Source: Aquirufa beregesia | GTDB lineage: Bacteria > Bacteroidota > Bacteroidia > Cytophagales > Spirosomataceae | Assembly (NCBI RefSeq): GCF_011090385.1 | Contig: NZ_SEWW01000001.1 | Location: 186,001 to 250,000 of the forward strand | Reading direction: 5' to 3' | Length of the DNA stretch: 64,000 nucleotides | Part shown: positions 46,601 through 53,531 of the stretch, piece after piece | Numbering within the stretch: the first letter of the stretch is position 1 | Layout: the number at the start of each line of letters is the position of its first letter | The notes under the pieces: generated by a model | Databases searched by the model: none | Told to the model about the DNA's origin: nothing | What the model saw: only the letters and a program-made list of their open reading frames with translations | Translations under genes and position numbers: made by a program

Positions 46601-48744
46601 GAAACGGATTAGCAGATTTCTTAGAAGGTAACCCAGCTCCAGTACCAGATACAGATACAGATGGCACACCAGATTATATCGACCTAGATTCTGATGGAGA
46701 TGGTGTTGCGGATAAAATCGAATTAACCAATGACCCAGATAAGGACGGAAGACCAAACTACCGCGATAAAGATTCGGATGGAGACTGGTTAGGAGATAGC
46801 GATGAACGAGATACGGACAACGACGGAGACCGTATCGCCAATTACCTAGATGATGATTCGGATGGCGACGGTATTCCAGATGCTTGGGAAGGAAAAGATA
46901 AGTGTAGAGAATGCACTAATACCAATGATGACAATGACAATGGTTGGGATGATCGAGGAGAATACAAAGCGGTGATAGATTCGGACAAAGATGGATCACC
47001 AGACTTCTTAGACCTAGATTCAGATAATGACTGCATCCGTGACGGTGTTGAAGGTGGCGCAGATTGGGATCAAGATAAATTGGCCAACTTCCGAGATACG
47101 GATTCTGACGGAGATGGTATTTTAGATCTAGTTGAAGTAGGCGATTGTAATAAACCATGGGATACCGATGGCGATGGTTTGAAAAACTTCGAGGATACTG
47201 ATTCAGATGGAGATGGAATTCCAGATAGCATTGAAGCCGGAAAAGATTTATCGAAACCTGTTGATACGGATGGAGATGGTATTGCAGATATGTTAGAATT
47301 GGATGCGGATAATGATACCATTCCAGATAAAGTGGAAGTAGGTAGCGATGTGTGGAAACCATTGGATTCGGATACTGATGGGAAGTATGACTTCCGGGAT
47401 ACCGATTCAGATAATGATACGGTATCTGACAAGTTAGAAGTGGGCCCAAATCCAAACATGCCAAGAGATACAGATAAAGATGGTAGTATGGATTATTTGG
47501 ATTTAGAAAGTGATGGAGACGGTATTTTGGATTCCTTAGAAGCTGGTAAAAAGGGTGATAGTCCTTTGGATAGTGATCAAGATGGTCTGTTTGATTTCCA
47601 AGATACTGATTCGGATAACGATGGTATGTTAGATAGTATTGAGGTAGGTGCTGATGTCAACAATCCCTTGAATACAGATGGTGATACCCATACAGATGGA
47701 ACACCGAAATACGATTACCGTGATACCGATTCAGATAATGATGGTATCCCTGATTTCATAGAAGCAGGAGCTAATCCATTGAAACCTCAGGATTCTGATG
47801 GTGATAACCTTCCAGATTACCGTGAATTGGATGCGGATAATGACGGAATCCCAGATAGTGTAGAAGCAGGCAAAGATCCAATGATTCCTGTAGATACGGA
47901 TAAAGATGGTCAAGCAAACTACACCGATACTGATTCGGACAATGATACGATCTCCGATAAAATTGAGGCAGGAGATAGCCCTAGAGTACCAGTGGATACC
48001 GATAAAGATAGCTTGCCAGATTATTTGGATTTAGACACTGATGGAGATACTATTCCAGATAAAGTGGAGGTAGGATCAGATCCAAGTAGACCAGTAGACA
48101 CGGATAAAGATGGTATATATGATTTCCGTGATTTGGATTCTGATAGCGATGGTATTCCAGATAAGATGGAAGCTGGTCTAAATCCCAATATCCCAGATGA
48201 TACCGATGGAGATGGTTTAGCAGATTACCGCGATATAGATTCGGATAATAACGGAATCTCGGATAAGGAAGAAGTGGGTCCAGACCCATTGCATCCAATT
48301 GATACTGACGGAGATGGAGTACCAGACTACAAAGATCCAGATGATGATGGAGATAGTATCCCAGATAAATTGGAGGATGATTTGAACTACGGAGCTTTAC
48401 CAGATTGCGATAAAGATGGAATACCTAATAGTAAGGATAAGGATATTTGCGAACCATTTGTGACGCAAGGATTCTCACCTAATGGGGATGGAATCAACGA
48501 TAAGTTTGTGATTCCAGGAATCATGAGCATGCCAAGCCACCATCTAAGCATCTTTAACCGTTGGGGTAATATTGTTTACGAAACCGACAATTATAAAAAT
48601 GATTGGGGTGGAGAGATATCTAAACAAGCATCATTTGTTTCAGGCGATGGAAGAATAGCTGATGGAGTTTACTTTTATTTTATTGATTTTAAAGGGGTTA
48701 AGTCTAATGTTCAATCATTTATTTACGTTAATCACATGAAATAG
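37699..48744 (+). CDS. Giant type IX-secreted multidomain surface protein
   Basis: 3681 residues. In order: a signal peptide (1-26, ending AFAQ); an arabinofuranosidase-catalytic-like fold without a clear active site (about 30-310, with SVRKLSTSYTGKIMQVRRAS and VSIWYDQSGNSNHLTQ); an Ig-like domain; an NHL/SMP-30-like propeller (about 420-670, repeated GNxYVV and IYKITPSG motifs); further Ig-like domains (about 670-1008); six tandem A+B units (1009-2363); divergent modules (2364-2750); an Asp-rich thrombospondin-3-like stalk (about 2753-3580) expected to bind calcium; and a type IX type B sorting domain (FSPNGDGINDKFVIPG..IFNRWGNIVYE, about 3587-3681). Probably a cell-surface adhesin exported through SprA and anchored or released by the type IX machinery. 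Ligand unknown. Confidence 0.9.
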   Translation: MLQKSVRTLSLLYFVLMSSLVPAFAQFPLDLLNLTASSPASVAFSVRKLSTSYTGKIMQVRRASDHATVDIGFDSNSELSGSSICTVISAGSSGLSLGATLSFASFYAGTDVFVSIWYDQSGNSNHLTQITASNQPQLVSSGSLILEGNKPFLRFSGTISGTDYKSLALASALSTNALVMAVNKFQSSGSGFLLGDAANNNWNSGSSSNLLFSPTLASSSIRNGAINQNGINIPTTSAVWNTTLGINSVQAQTANSGTTWDNIGRDRLNEHTTGGGGWSELISFPSSLSMADRIKVELTENSYFGIPIIEINSTGFSTCSEKFTITGKGLTANIVVTAPTGYTVSTSLSGTYTSSVTLTQSGGVVNESTIYVKQTTGGAGNIVISSTGFTSQNLAIVNALPNAPTQSVGSVSTNLQFTYASSNSSRGLVFNPLNSYLYSPKVSDAPVIQVYSISGTLITASSSMPIGGLSNSAISSLTVDNLGNVYVVMPQANGVVKMEYGTNTLSVFASITSPQGSAVDSNNNVYVTTTGNVIYKITPSGVVSTFCNDSQINNAFGICFDPDGNMYVANRGAANILKIGPTGTSVSVYASSVNTNIADLIRDSNGNLYYPIFASSIIRKVATDRTISSYASGITTPQGMTFDAQGSIYVAGNGSSTKSIYKITPPSPNSICSSGTMNLAISATSGLVVGDWYSNSSGGSALFTGTNAITTPSTSTPLIYYVESRNSTTGCVSNTRTKIVAPVNGLESITAGSACETTSANLAAIGTTGTVKWYDALSGTNLLGSGATFSTPSLSSTTTFYAQAAATSCPESSRTTVIATSIPLPSITLSSIASVYRSSTSFSIPYTAITNSPDQYSLTTGTTALSGFTALTNSSLVSSPISVGIPVNSALNTYNFNFSVRNSGTGCIAPTSTFNLVVNDIPPSGLTYSTPATFYRGENATSISPTVTGSNIVYSINPALPTGLALDINTGIISGTPTSIVASSTYVVTATNSGGSTTYNLHVEVVQGAAVKFIITGTGTQTAGASQNITITAVDVLGETVTAYTGVKSLVFSGANSSSSPSTAPKVGSTDFGTATSLTFSNGVATTTLILYKAETANIVASQGTISTTGSDRLTVIVGPSGMSKLAVSLTDPQTSGTAFTGTNTLTAQDAYGNTVTGFSAATNNVTVTSSLTGTITGLSGTDKLSSAGDFSSGVASLSSLGLKFTGTSGSGTFTFTPTTGTAVTSSSILINPGSATKFVLTGTASQTAGSSQNVTVTAKDANDNIATTYTGSHSIVFSGANGSLNPSTSPTFAGTVFGTGTSLTFTNGVATGPMVLYKTELATVIGSDGTIHSNSGGSLLVTVSSAAFAKLSLSLTSPQVSGTAFSGSNSLTALDAYGNTVTSFDASSNNITVSTSLSGAISGLSGTTKLSSAGDFSNGVANLTSLGLKYTGAVGSGTFTFSPATGTAATSGNVTIGAGVASKFIITGTGTQTAGGTQNITITAKDASGNTATTYSGAKSITFSGANASSSPVTNPTVASTDFGTATSLTFSNGVATVSMGLFKVESAQIVATDGLVSTSGSDRLSVTVSPATFSKLALSLTGPQINGVAFTGTNSLTAQDAYGNTVTSFDASSNNITVSTSLSGAITGLSGTNKLSSAGDFSSGVASLTGLGLKYTGAVGSGTFTFTPVSGTAVTSGSIDINSGSANKFIITGTGTQTAGTSQTLTITAKDAQGNTVTTYTGAKSLTFSGANSSSSPVTTAKVGSTDFGTATSLTFSNGVATASMSLYKVESASISVTDGSLTASGGGELAVSVSVGSFAKFSLAMSDPQTSGTAFTGTNTLTAQDAYGNTVTGFSAATNNVTVTSSLTGSITGLSGTDKLSSASDFSSGVANLSSLGLKFTGTSGSGTFTFSPATGAPVTSGSITLNSGAATKLIITGSGSQVAGASQTITITAKDASGNTATTYSGAKSITFSGANASSSPATSPTVASTDLGTATSLTFSNGVATATLALYRAESATVAVSDGSLVATGLDRLSITVGESSLSKFALNFSSPQNSGVAFTSTNTITAQDAYGNTVTGFSAATNNVTVTSSLTGSITGLSGTNKLSGAGDFVNGVANVANTLIFTGNTGNGTFTATATTGGATGSSLVTIGAGSATKLIITGSGSQVAGASQTITITAKDASGNTATTYSGAKSITFSGANASSSPVTNPTVASTDLGTATSLTFSNGVASASLSLFQVESAMIAATDGSIVAAGSDRLSVSVSAGSFSKMTVSLTSPQVSGTAFSGSNSLTALDAYGNTVTSFDASSNNITVSTSLSGAITGLSGTNKLSSAGDFSNGVANLTSLGLKYTGAVGSGTFVFTPTFGGSTTSSNVSFNPGVSSRLLLSPISSFSAGTLQSLTVSLVDASGNPVNADENGRISLTVKTGSGSILGTISANMLSGQNLVIFTNWSYIKSESGIVIAALASSLNTSNLTGKIGESNAFLVSPGVPYKYSVRSTQSTTRAGSSFIVKVLAKDMYGNLCSNLSGAQLIKFLGAKIAPNGKDNPMAGLVTFTPFSSSILPNLKVEWSKKLPNIFTVLNISTSKANVANSILNIVQSGLNAFGSSFSVDFVNGEANVQLILVNAELANLEAINPTSTLTISDDDKLLMNVTESDFLTFQYYFDEKQDAGKVISGYMKAVDIYGNTITNFNAAVNPVTIIAKLIVGGVVNDQRVIILNKSTDYINGVAYFSILGNLFPSALSGSIQLEIIPNSGNTVQTPQIVLIPLDTDGDSVSDEQELIDKTDLNDGCSYLMSSFVMSKASSAWKALDCDGDGSANGTDVEPSNACSGGVAGYIPPKGSIGYAKYFAGDCDSDGISNEMECNGGYLGTGTCQDFDSDGIPNFLDPDSDNDGILDMIEKNMDSDGDGDANYLDLDSDNDGILDTQERSPDTDGDGIMNFLDVDSDNDGILDAWEGTDNKRGTIDDNYDGRVDKNGSAPDVNGNGLADFLEGNPAPVPDTDTDGTPDYIDLDSDGDGVADKIELTNDPDKDGRPNYRDKDSDGDWLGDSDERDTDNDGDRIANYLDDDSDGDGIPDAWEGKDKCRECTNTNDDNDNGWDDRGEYKAVIDSDKDGSPDFLDLDSDNDCIRDGVEGGADWDQDKLANFRDTDSDGDGILDLVEVGDCNKPWDTDGDGLKNFEDTDSDGDGIPDSIEAGKDLSKPVDTDGDGIADMLELDADNDTIPDKVEVGSDVWKPLDSDTDGKYDFRDTDSDNDTVSDKLEVGPNPNMPRDTDKDGSMDYLDLESDGDGILDSLEAGKKGDSPLDSDQDGLFDFQDTDSDNDGMLDSIEVGADVNNPLNTDGDTHTDGTPKYDYRDTDSDNDGIPDFIEAGANPLKPQDSDGDNLPDYRELDADNDGIPDSVEAGKDPMIPVDTDKDGQANYTDTDSDNDTISDKIEAGDSPRVPVDTDKDSLPDYLDLDTDGDTIPDKVEVGSDPSRPVDTDKDGIYDFRDLDSDSDGIPDKMEAGLNPNIPDDTDGDGLADYRDIDSDNNGISDKEEVGPDPLHPIDTDGDGVPDYKDPDDDGDSIPDKLEDDLNYGALPDCDKDGIPNSKDKDICEPFVTQGFSPNGDGINDKFVIPGIMSMPSHHLSIFNRWGNIVYETDNYKNDWGGEISKQASFVSGDGRIADGVYFYFIDFKGVKSNVQSFIYVNHMK
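40723..44787 (+). repeat. Six tandem in-frame units of 678 bp (one of 675 bp)
   Basis: Unit starts by reading frame: 40723, 41401, 42079, 42757, 43435 and 44110; the sixth ends at 44787. Lengths are 678, 678, 678, 678, 675 and 678 bp, that is 226 residues (225 in unit 5). Each unit is an A module (KFIITGTGTQTAG..., about 113 residues) and a B module (TSGTAFTGTNTLTAQDAYG..., about 113 residues), both beta-rich Ig-like. Stretches of B1 and B4, of B2, B3 and B6, and of A3, A5 and A6 are nearly identical even at third codon positions. Unit 7 and later modules are strongly diverged. Confidence 0.9.
45955..48440 (+). repeat. Thrombospondin type 3-like calcium-binding repeat stalk
   Basis: About 830 residues made of repeats with the pattern DTDxDGxxDYxDxDSDxDGIPDxxEAGxxP and a period of about 38-40 residues in the regular part. 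The DxDxDG cores are EF-hand-like calcium sites as in thrombospondin type 3 repeats. Around a dozen regular units follow several irregular ones that include Cys residues. The region is extremely acidic. The codon periodicity causes long spurious open frames on the minus strand. Confidence 0.88.
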
Positions 48745-48769
48745 GTAGATGTGTCCTACTATTTTTTTT
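48740..48769 (+). terminator. Probable terminator of the giant surface protein gene
   Basis: AATAG-G-TAG (48740-48748) pairs with CTA-CTATT (48756-48763), an 8-bp stem with one bulged G, followed by T8. It overlaps the stop codon. The stem is weaker than others in the window. Confidence 0.55.
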
Positions 48770-48828
48770 GATTAAAAATATAATAAATGGAATATTTAGT
48801 AGATTGATTCTTATTAAAATATTCAAAA

Positions 48829-50142
48829 ATGGACCGTCAAGAATTTATTAAGAAATCCAGTATCCTTTTTATGTCCAGTCAAATTCATTTTCCAGCTACT
48901 TCTGAAACTAATTGGGCAGGGAATTTGACCTATTCAGCCAAAAAAATAGTGTATCCCACCAATATTAATGAGTTAAGAAAAGAGGTATTGGCGGCTCAAC
49001 AACCCAAAGCTCTAGGATCTAAACACTCATTCAATACTATAGCTAATACCAATGATACTTTAATCTCGACTTCCAAGCTTGATAAATTGATTTCCATTGA
49101 TCGTCAGAAGATGTGGGTTTGGGTTGAAGCTGGAATAAAGTATGGAAATCTAGGTTTGTTGCTGGATAAAGAAGGTTTTGCTCTACATAATTTAGCTTCA
49201 TTACCTCATATTTCTGTGTCTGGAGCTTGTGCCACAGCAACTCATGGTTCTGGAGATAAAAATGGTAATTTGTCATCTGCCGTTCGTGGCATTGAAATGA
49301 TGAAATCAGACGGAAGCTTGGAACGATGGGAGCAAGGCTATCCTGAATTTAATGGAGTAGTAGTGAATATCGGAGCCTTAGGTATTGTGACCAAAATGGC
49401 CTTAGCCATACAACCCACGTTTGAAGTAAGTCAATTTGTCTTTGAAAATTTGTTGATGAATCAATTGAAAGATCATTTCAATGAAATTTATCAAGAAGGC
49501 TATTCGGTTAGCATGTTTACTCACTGGGAAAATAAGAATATCAATCAGTTGTGGATCAAGAAAAGATCGGATGCCAAAAATATTCATCCAGTAAAAGAAT
49601 ATTTTGGAGGAAAAGCCGCTACTACACACTTACACCCCATTAAAATTAATTCTCCTGTTAATTGCACGGAGCAAATGGGCATTTCTGGACCATGGTATGA
49701 ACGTTTGCCTCATTTTAAAATGGGTTTTATACCCAGTAATGGTGCGGAATTGCAAGCAGAATATTTTGTGCCAAGGAAATTTGCTTATCAAGCCATTATG
49801 GCCGTGGAAGCCATACATTCCATATTTGCACCTTATTTATTTGTTACCGAAATTAGAAGCATAGCAGCAGATGACCTTTGGTTAAGTCCTGCATATCAAC
49901 AAGATATGATTGCCATTCACTTTACGTGGAAGCCTGATACGCAACATGTGCTAGCTGTATTGCCTAAAATTGAAGCAGCTTTGGAGCCATTTGAAGTGAA
50001 ACCTCATTGGGGTAAATTATTTACCATGAGTCCTCAGAAATTGCATTCTCGTTATCCTAAATTCAAGGATTTTCAAGCCCTAGCCAAGCGCTTAGATCCA
50101 CAAGGACATTGGAGAAATGATTTTTTGAAAAGAAATTTATAA
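48829..50142 (+). CDS. FAD-dependent alditol/lactone oxidase-like protein
   Basis: 437 residues. An N-terminal FAD-binding type 4 domain (about 15-190) has GSKHSFNTIA near residues 62-71, where the His is the usual covalent FAD attachment site, and SVSGACATATHGSGDKNG near 124-141. The C-terminal ALO-type domain ends in the motif KPHWGKLFTM. This pattern fits alditol (xylitol/sorbitol) oxidases and aldonolactone oxidases such as L-gulonolactone oxidase; the substrate is not determined. There is no Sec signal peptide of standard form; the N-terminus (KKSSILFMSSQIHF) is short and mildly hydrophobic. Its 3' end is 16 bp from the convergent PQQ dehydrogenase gene. Confidence 0.82.
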   Translation: MDRQEFIKKSSILFMSSQIHFPATSETNWAGNLTYSAKKIVYPTNINELRKEVLAAQQPKALGSKHSFNTIANTNDTLISTSKLDKLISIDRQKMWVWVEAGIKYGNLGLLLDKEGFALHNLASLPHISVSGACATATHGSGDKNGNLSSAVRGIEMMKSDGSLERWEQGYPEFNGVVVNIGALGIVTKMALAIQPTFEVSQFVFENLLMNQLKDHFNEIYQEGYSVSMFTHWENKNINQLWIKKRSDAKNIHPVKEYFGGKAATTHLHPIKINSPVNCTEQMGISGPWYERLPHFKMGFIPSNGAELQAEYFVPRKFAYQAIMAVEAIHSIFAPYLFVTEIRSIAADDLWLSPAYQQDMIAIHFTWKPDTQHVLAVLPKIEAALEPFEVKPHWGKLFTMSPQKLHSRYPKFKDFQALAKRLDPQGHWRNDFLKRNL

Positions 50143-50158
50143 GGGCAATTTGTTTGAA

Positions 50159-52267
50159 TTAAGGAAGAGCAAAGGCTACATATTGGTTATTTTTAGGTGT
50201 ACCTAATTTAGTTCCTCCACAAGCTATCACGATAAATTGTTTTCCTCCTACCATATAAGTAGATGGGGTGGCAAACCCTGCAGCAGGTAAATTTATTTCC
50301 CAGACAAGTTTACCTGTTTTTGATTCAAAAGCCCTGAATTTACCGTCTTTGGTAGCTGCTATGAATAATAACCCATTGGCAGTAACTAGTGGCCCACCAT
50401 AATTTTCTATGCCTGTATTTTTGATTCCTTTTTTAGCTAATTCTACATCTTCACCCAATGGGATTTTCCATAAATACTCTCCAGTGTTCATATCTATCGC
50501 ATTCAATGTACCCCAAGGTGGTTTAATTCCAGGTCTACCTTTTGAATCCAAGAATTTATTGTAGCCTGTCATTCGGTAAGGAATATTAGCTTGTTGAGCT
50601 GAATTTTGACTGCTAATTTCTTGTTTGTCTTCATTCCCTAAAAAAGATAATATGGATTCAATCTCACTATTTTTTAATTGAGTAAACCCGGGCATCATTC
50701 CTTTGCCTTGTTGGATAATTTGTTTGACAAATACTTTATCTCTTCTTTTAAAAATATCCACTAATGAAGGGTATCCACTCAGGCTATTTCCGAGTAATTC
50801 AGCACCATGACAATTTTGGCAATAGTTCTGATAAAGTCTTTTGGCTGCACTAATTTTTTGCTTTGCCTTTTCAGCTTGGTTCTCCATTTTTTGAACCCAG
50901 GCCATTTCATTGCTATTGACATATAGAATACCTTTATCTGGATCAGCAGCTGCTCCTCCCCATTCTCCTCCTCCATCAAATCCTGGAAGAATTAATGTGC
51001 CCACTTCACTAGGTGGGGCATACCATTGCTTTTTAAATTGTTTTAAGTTTTCACGTAGTTCCTGCTGGTTTTCGGCATATGGACTTAGGTCTAGATGACT
51101 GATTTCGTACGACTGGCGTGCATAGGGCGCAGGTTTGCTAGGAAAAGGTTGGCTTGACCAAGGTTTTTCACCAGACAAGCCTAGTGTAGATACTTTCTTT
51201 TCTATGATTGGGAAAAGTGGTTTTCCTGTCGTTCTTTCAAATAGAAATACAAAACCTTGTTTAGAAATCTGAGCTACAGCATCCAGGTACTTTCCTTGAT
51301 GTTTTACTCGGATTAAATTTGGTGGTGCTGGTAAATCCCGATCCCATAAATCGTGATGTGTAGTTTGAAAATGCCACATACGTTTTCCTGTTTTGGCATC
51401 CAAAGCAATCAAACAATTGGAAAATAAATTGCTCCCCGGTCTATTTCCTCCCCAGAAATCATATCCAGCAGAACCTGTAGGAACAAAAATAATCCCTCTT
51501 TTTTCATCTACAGCCATTCCTGCCCAATTATTGGCAGCTCCCACATAGTTGTTTTTATAGGCATCTTTTGGAAAACTGGTATATCCATATTCTCCAGGAT
51601 AAGGAATGGTATGGAAAGTCCAGACTAATTTTCCAGACCTAACATCAAAGGCCCTAATATCTCCAGGAGCGGCATCTTCGCCTTCTGAAAGTCGGAGTGG
51701 CATGATGATTAAATTTTGATAAATACTACCTGGAGTATTGGAGACTAGAAATTTGTTTTGGGCTATTTCAGGCAATCCCGTGTGTAGATCTATTTTTCCA
51801 CCCTGACCAAATGAAAGGATGGGTTTACCTGTTTTAGCATTTAATGCCCATAAATTGGGACCTGCGGTATACAATATTCTAGCTTCTTGCCCATTGGTCC
51901 AATAACTGACTCCGCGACTGGTACTAGCCCAATTTTTTAAGGGATCTCCAAATCGCCAAAGTTCTTTTCCCGTGGCGGCATCTAAAGCAAAGGCTTGAAC
52001 GGAGGCATTGACACTATATAAAATTCCGTTTATGATGATTGGGTTGGCTTGTATTTGTCCTGAATCACCACTGGCGTATGTCCATGCTACTTGTAGTTGA
52101 TTCACATTTTCTAAGGTAATCTGACTTAATTGGGAATAATGGTTTCGGTCAGATCCACCCAAATAGGAAGGCCAATCTTCGTTGGATTGTATTGCTAAAA
52201 ATGAGCTGCCCAAGAGGAAAACCAATAATGCTACTAAGGCTGAAAGATGAGGTATTTTATTTTTCAT
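50159..52267 (-). CDS. PQQ-dependent dehydrogenase with internal cytochrome c domain
   Basis: 702 residues, a quinoprotein of the membrane-glucose-dehydrogenase type without the N-terminal membrane domain. A signal peptide or anchor (residues about 8-28, LSALVALLVFLLGSSFLA) is followed by PQQ propeller repeats (DAATGKELWRFGDP, DAKTGKRMWHFQTT). The catalytic Asp is in HHDLWDRDLPAPP. A cytochrome c domain with the heme motif CQNCH near residues 484-488 and Met ligand in GMMPGF is inserted before the last propeller blades. It oxidises sugars or alcohols in the periplasm and passes electrons to the heme. The substrate is unknown; PQQ synthesis genes are not in the window. It is convergent with the FAD oxidase gene. 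Confidence 0.88.
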   Translation of the reverse strand: MKNKIPHLSALVALLVFLLGSSFLAIQSNEDWPSYLGGSDRNHYSQLSQITLENVNQLQVAWTYASGDSGQIQANPIIINGILYSVNASVQAFALDAATGKELWRFGDPLKNWASTSRGVSYWTNGQEARILYTAGPNLWALNAKTGKPILSFGQGGKIDLHTGLPEIAQNKFLVSNTPGSIYQNLIIMPLRLSEGEDAAPGDIRAFDVRSGKLVWTFHTIPYPGEYGYTSFPKDAYKNNYVGAANNWAGMAVDEKRGIIFVPTGSAGYDFWGGNRPGSNLFSNCLIALDAKTGKRMWHFQTTHHDLWDRDLPAPPNLIRVKHQGKYLDAVAQISKQGFVFLFERTTGKPLFPIIEKKVSTLGLSGEKPWSSQPFPSKPAPYARQSYEISHLDLSPYAENQQELRENLKQFKKQWYAPPSEVGTLILPGFDGGGEWGGAAADPDKGILYVNSNEMAWVQKMENQAEKAKQKISAAKRLYQNYCQNCHGAELLGNSLSGYPSLVDIFKRRDKVFVKQIIQQGKGMMPGFTQLKNSEIESILSFLGNEDKQEISSQNSAQQANIPYRMTGYNKFLDSKGRPGIKPPWGTLNAIDMNTGEYLWKIPLGEDVELAKKGIKNTGIENYGGPLVTANGLLFIAATKDGKFRAFESKTGKLVWEINLPAAGFATPSTYMVGGKQFIVIACGGTKLGTPKNNQYVAFALP

Positions 52268-52481
52268 AGGCTTAATTTAATAATAAATAGTACTTTCATT
52301 AGCCTGACTTGAATTGTTTTTATCAATTCTTCTGTTACATTAGCGAGCTAAATTTTGGGTAATAACTCTTGATTAGTTGATTTAAAGGCTAAATATATCA
52401 GGGTGTTTATTTTTAAGGATTAGAAAAGTATCAATTTTCGCTTTTGTAGGAATTTTTCAAAATAAATAATTTAAAGATCAA
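52268..52481. other. Divergent promoter region between PQQ dehydrogenase and RhaT-like genes
   Basis: 214-bp AT-rich gap between divergent genes. No exact TAnnTTTG element was found on either strand; CGCTTTTG (52439-52446) is the nearest plus-strand approximation. It is the likely place for an operator of the GntR regulator encoded at 53532, but no convincing palindrome was identified. Confidence 0.4.
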
Positions 52482-53531
52482 ATGGGTTCATTATTAGGTT
52501 TATTGTTTCACAGTTTGGGAGGTTTTGCTTCAGGCAGTTTTTATATCCCATATCGTAAGATAGAAGTATGGTCTTGGGAAAGTGCCTGGATAGTGGGAGG
52601 GGTGTTTTCTTGGATATTGGTTCCCTTTGTGGCGGCATATTTAACCATTCCTGATTTTATGCAGATTATTCAGCAGGCGAACTCAAGTACATTATTCTGG
52701 ACCTATGCTTTTGGTGTATTATGGGGAATAGGTGGATTAACCTTTGGTTTGGCCATGCGCTATTTGGGAATGTCCTTAGGGATGTCCATTGCTTTAAGTT
52801 TATGCAGTATTTTTGGGGCTTTGGTACCACCAATTTATCGTGAATTTTCAGGAATGGAGGGCATTACTTTTTCTCAAATTGCTGCTAGTACTGGTGGAAG
52901 ACTCGTTTTATTAGGCATTGTAGTTTGCATCTTCGGGATTTACCTGTGCGGAAAAGCCGGAATGATGAAAGAAAATGAACTTTCTGATGAGCAGAAAAAG
53001 GAAAGTATCAAAGAGTTTAATTTAGTAAAAGGATTAATCGTTGCAACGATTTCAGGCTTATTGAGTGCTTGTTTTAATTTTGGTATTGAAGCTGGTAAAT
53101 TGATGGCCAATGAAGCTATAATTAAAGGTTGCGACCCTTTATTTCAAAATAATGTTATTTTCATTGTGGTACTTTGGGGTGGATTTACTACGAATTTCAT
53201 TTGGTGCATGTATTTAAATTTTTCCAATAAATCTTTTGGTGATTACCTAAATACTGAGTCTCCATTACGTAGAAATTATACTTTTGCGGCGGTAGCAGGT
53301 ACTACTTGGTTTCTTCAATTCTTCTTCTATGGTATGGGAGAAAGTAAATTAGGTAATGGAGCAAGTTCATGGATATTACACATGGCGACCATTATTTTAA
53401 CTTCCAATTTCTGGGGGCTCTATTTCAAAGAATGGAAAGGGGTTTCCCAACAAACCTTAAGGACAGTAATGGCGGGAATTGTTGTAATTTTGGTCTCTGT
53501 TATCATTGTCGGTATCGGTAATTCTTTATAA
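52482..53531 (+). CDS. RhaT-like L-rhamnose/sugar-proton symporter
   Basis: 349-residue membrane protein with about ten helices. The N-terminus GLLFHSLGGFASGSFYIPYRKIEVWSWESAW and the segment WGIGGLTFGLAMRYLGMSLGMSIALSLCSIFGALVPP fit the L-rhamnose-proton symporter (RhaT) family. The actual sugar is not certain, because no rhamnose catabolic genes (rhaA, rhaB, rhaD) are adjacent. It abuts the GntR regulator gene directly (stop codon followed at once by its ATG), so the two form one unit. Confidence 0.85.
   Translation: MGSLLGLLFHSLGGFASGSFYIPYRKIEVWSWESAWIVGGVFSWILVPFVAAYLTIPDFMQIIQQANSSTLFWTYAFGVLWGIGGLTFGLAMRYLGMSLGMSIALSLCSIFGALVPPIYREFSGMEGITFSQIAASTGGRLVLLGIVVCIFGIYLCGKAGMMKENELSDEQKKESIKEFNLVKGLIVATISGLLSACFNFGIEAGKLMANEAIIKGCDPLFQNNVIFIVVLWGGFTTNFIWCMYLNFSNKSFGDYLNTESPLRRNYTFAAVAGTTWFLQFFFYGMGESKLGNGASSWILHMATIILTSNFWGLYFKEWKGVSQQTLRTVMAGIVVILVSVIIVGIGNSL

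Noticed and set aside
46127-48298. Minus-strand open frames of up to 182 codons across the Asp-rich stalk
   Set aside because: They are products of the GAT/GGA codon periodicity and have Tyr/His/Leu-rich, non-protein-like composition.
45955-48440. Possible CRISPR-like direct repeats
   Set aside because: The repeats are coding, in frame, of variable sequence and lack constant-length unique spacers.
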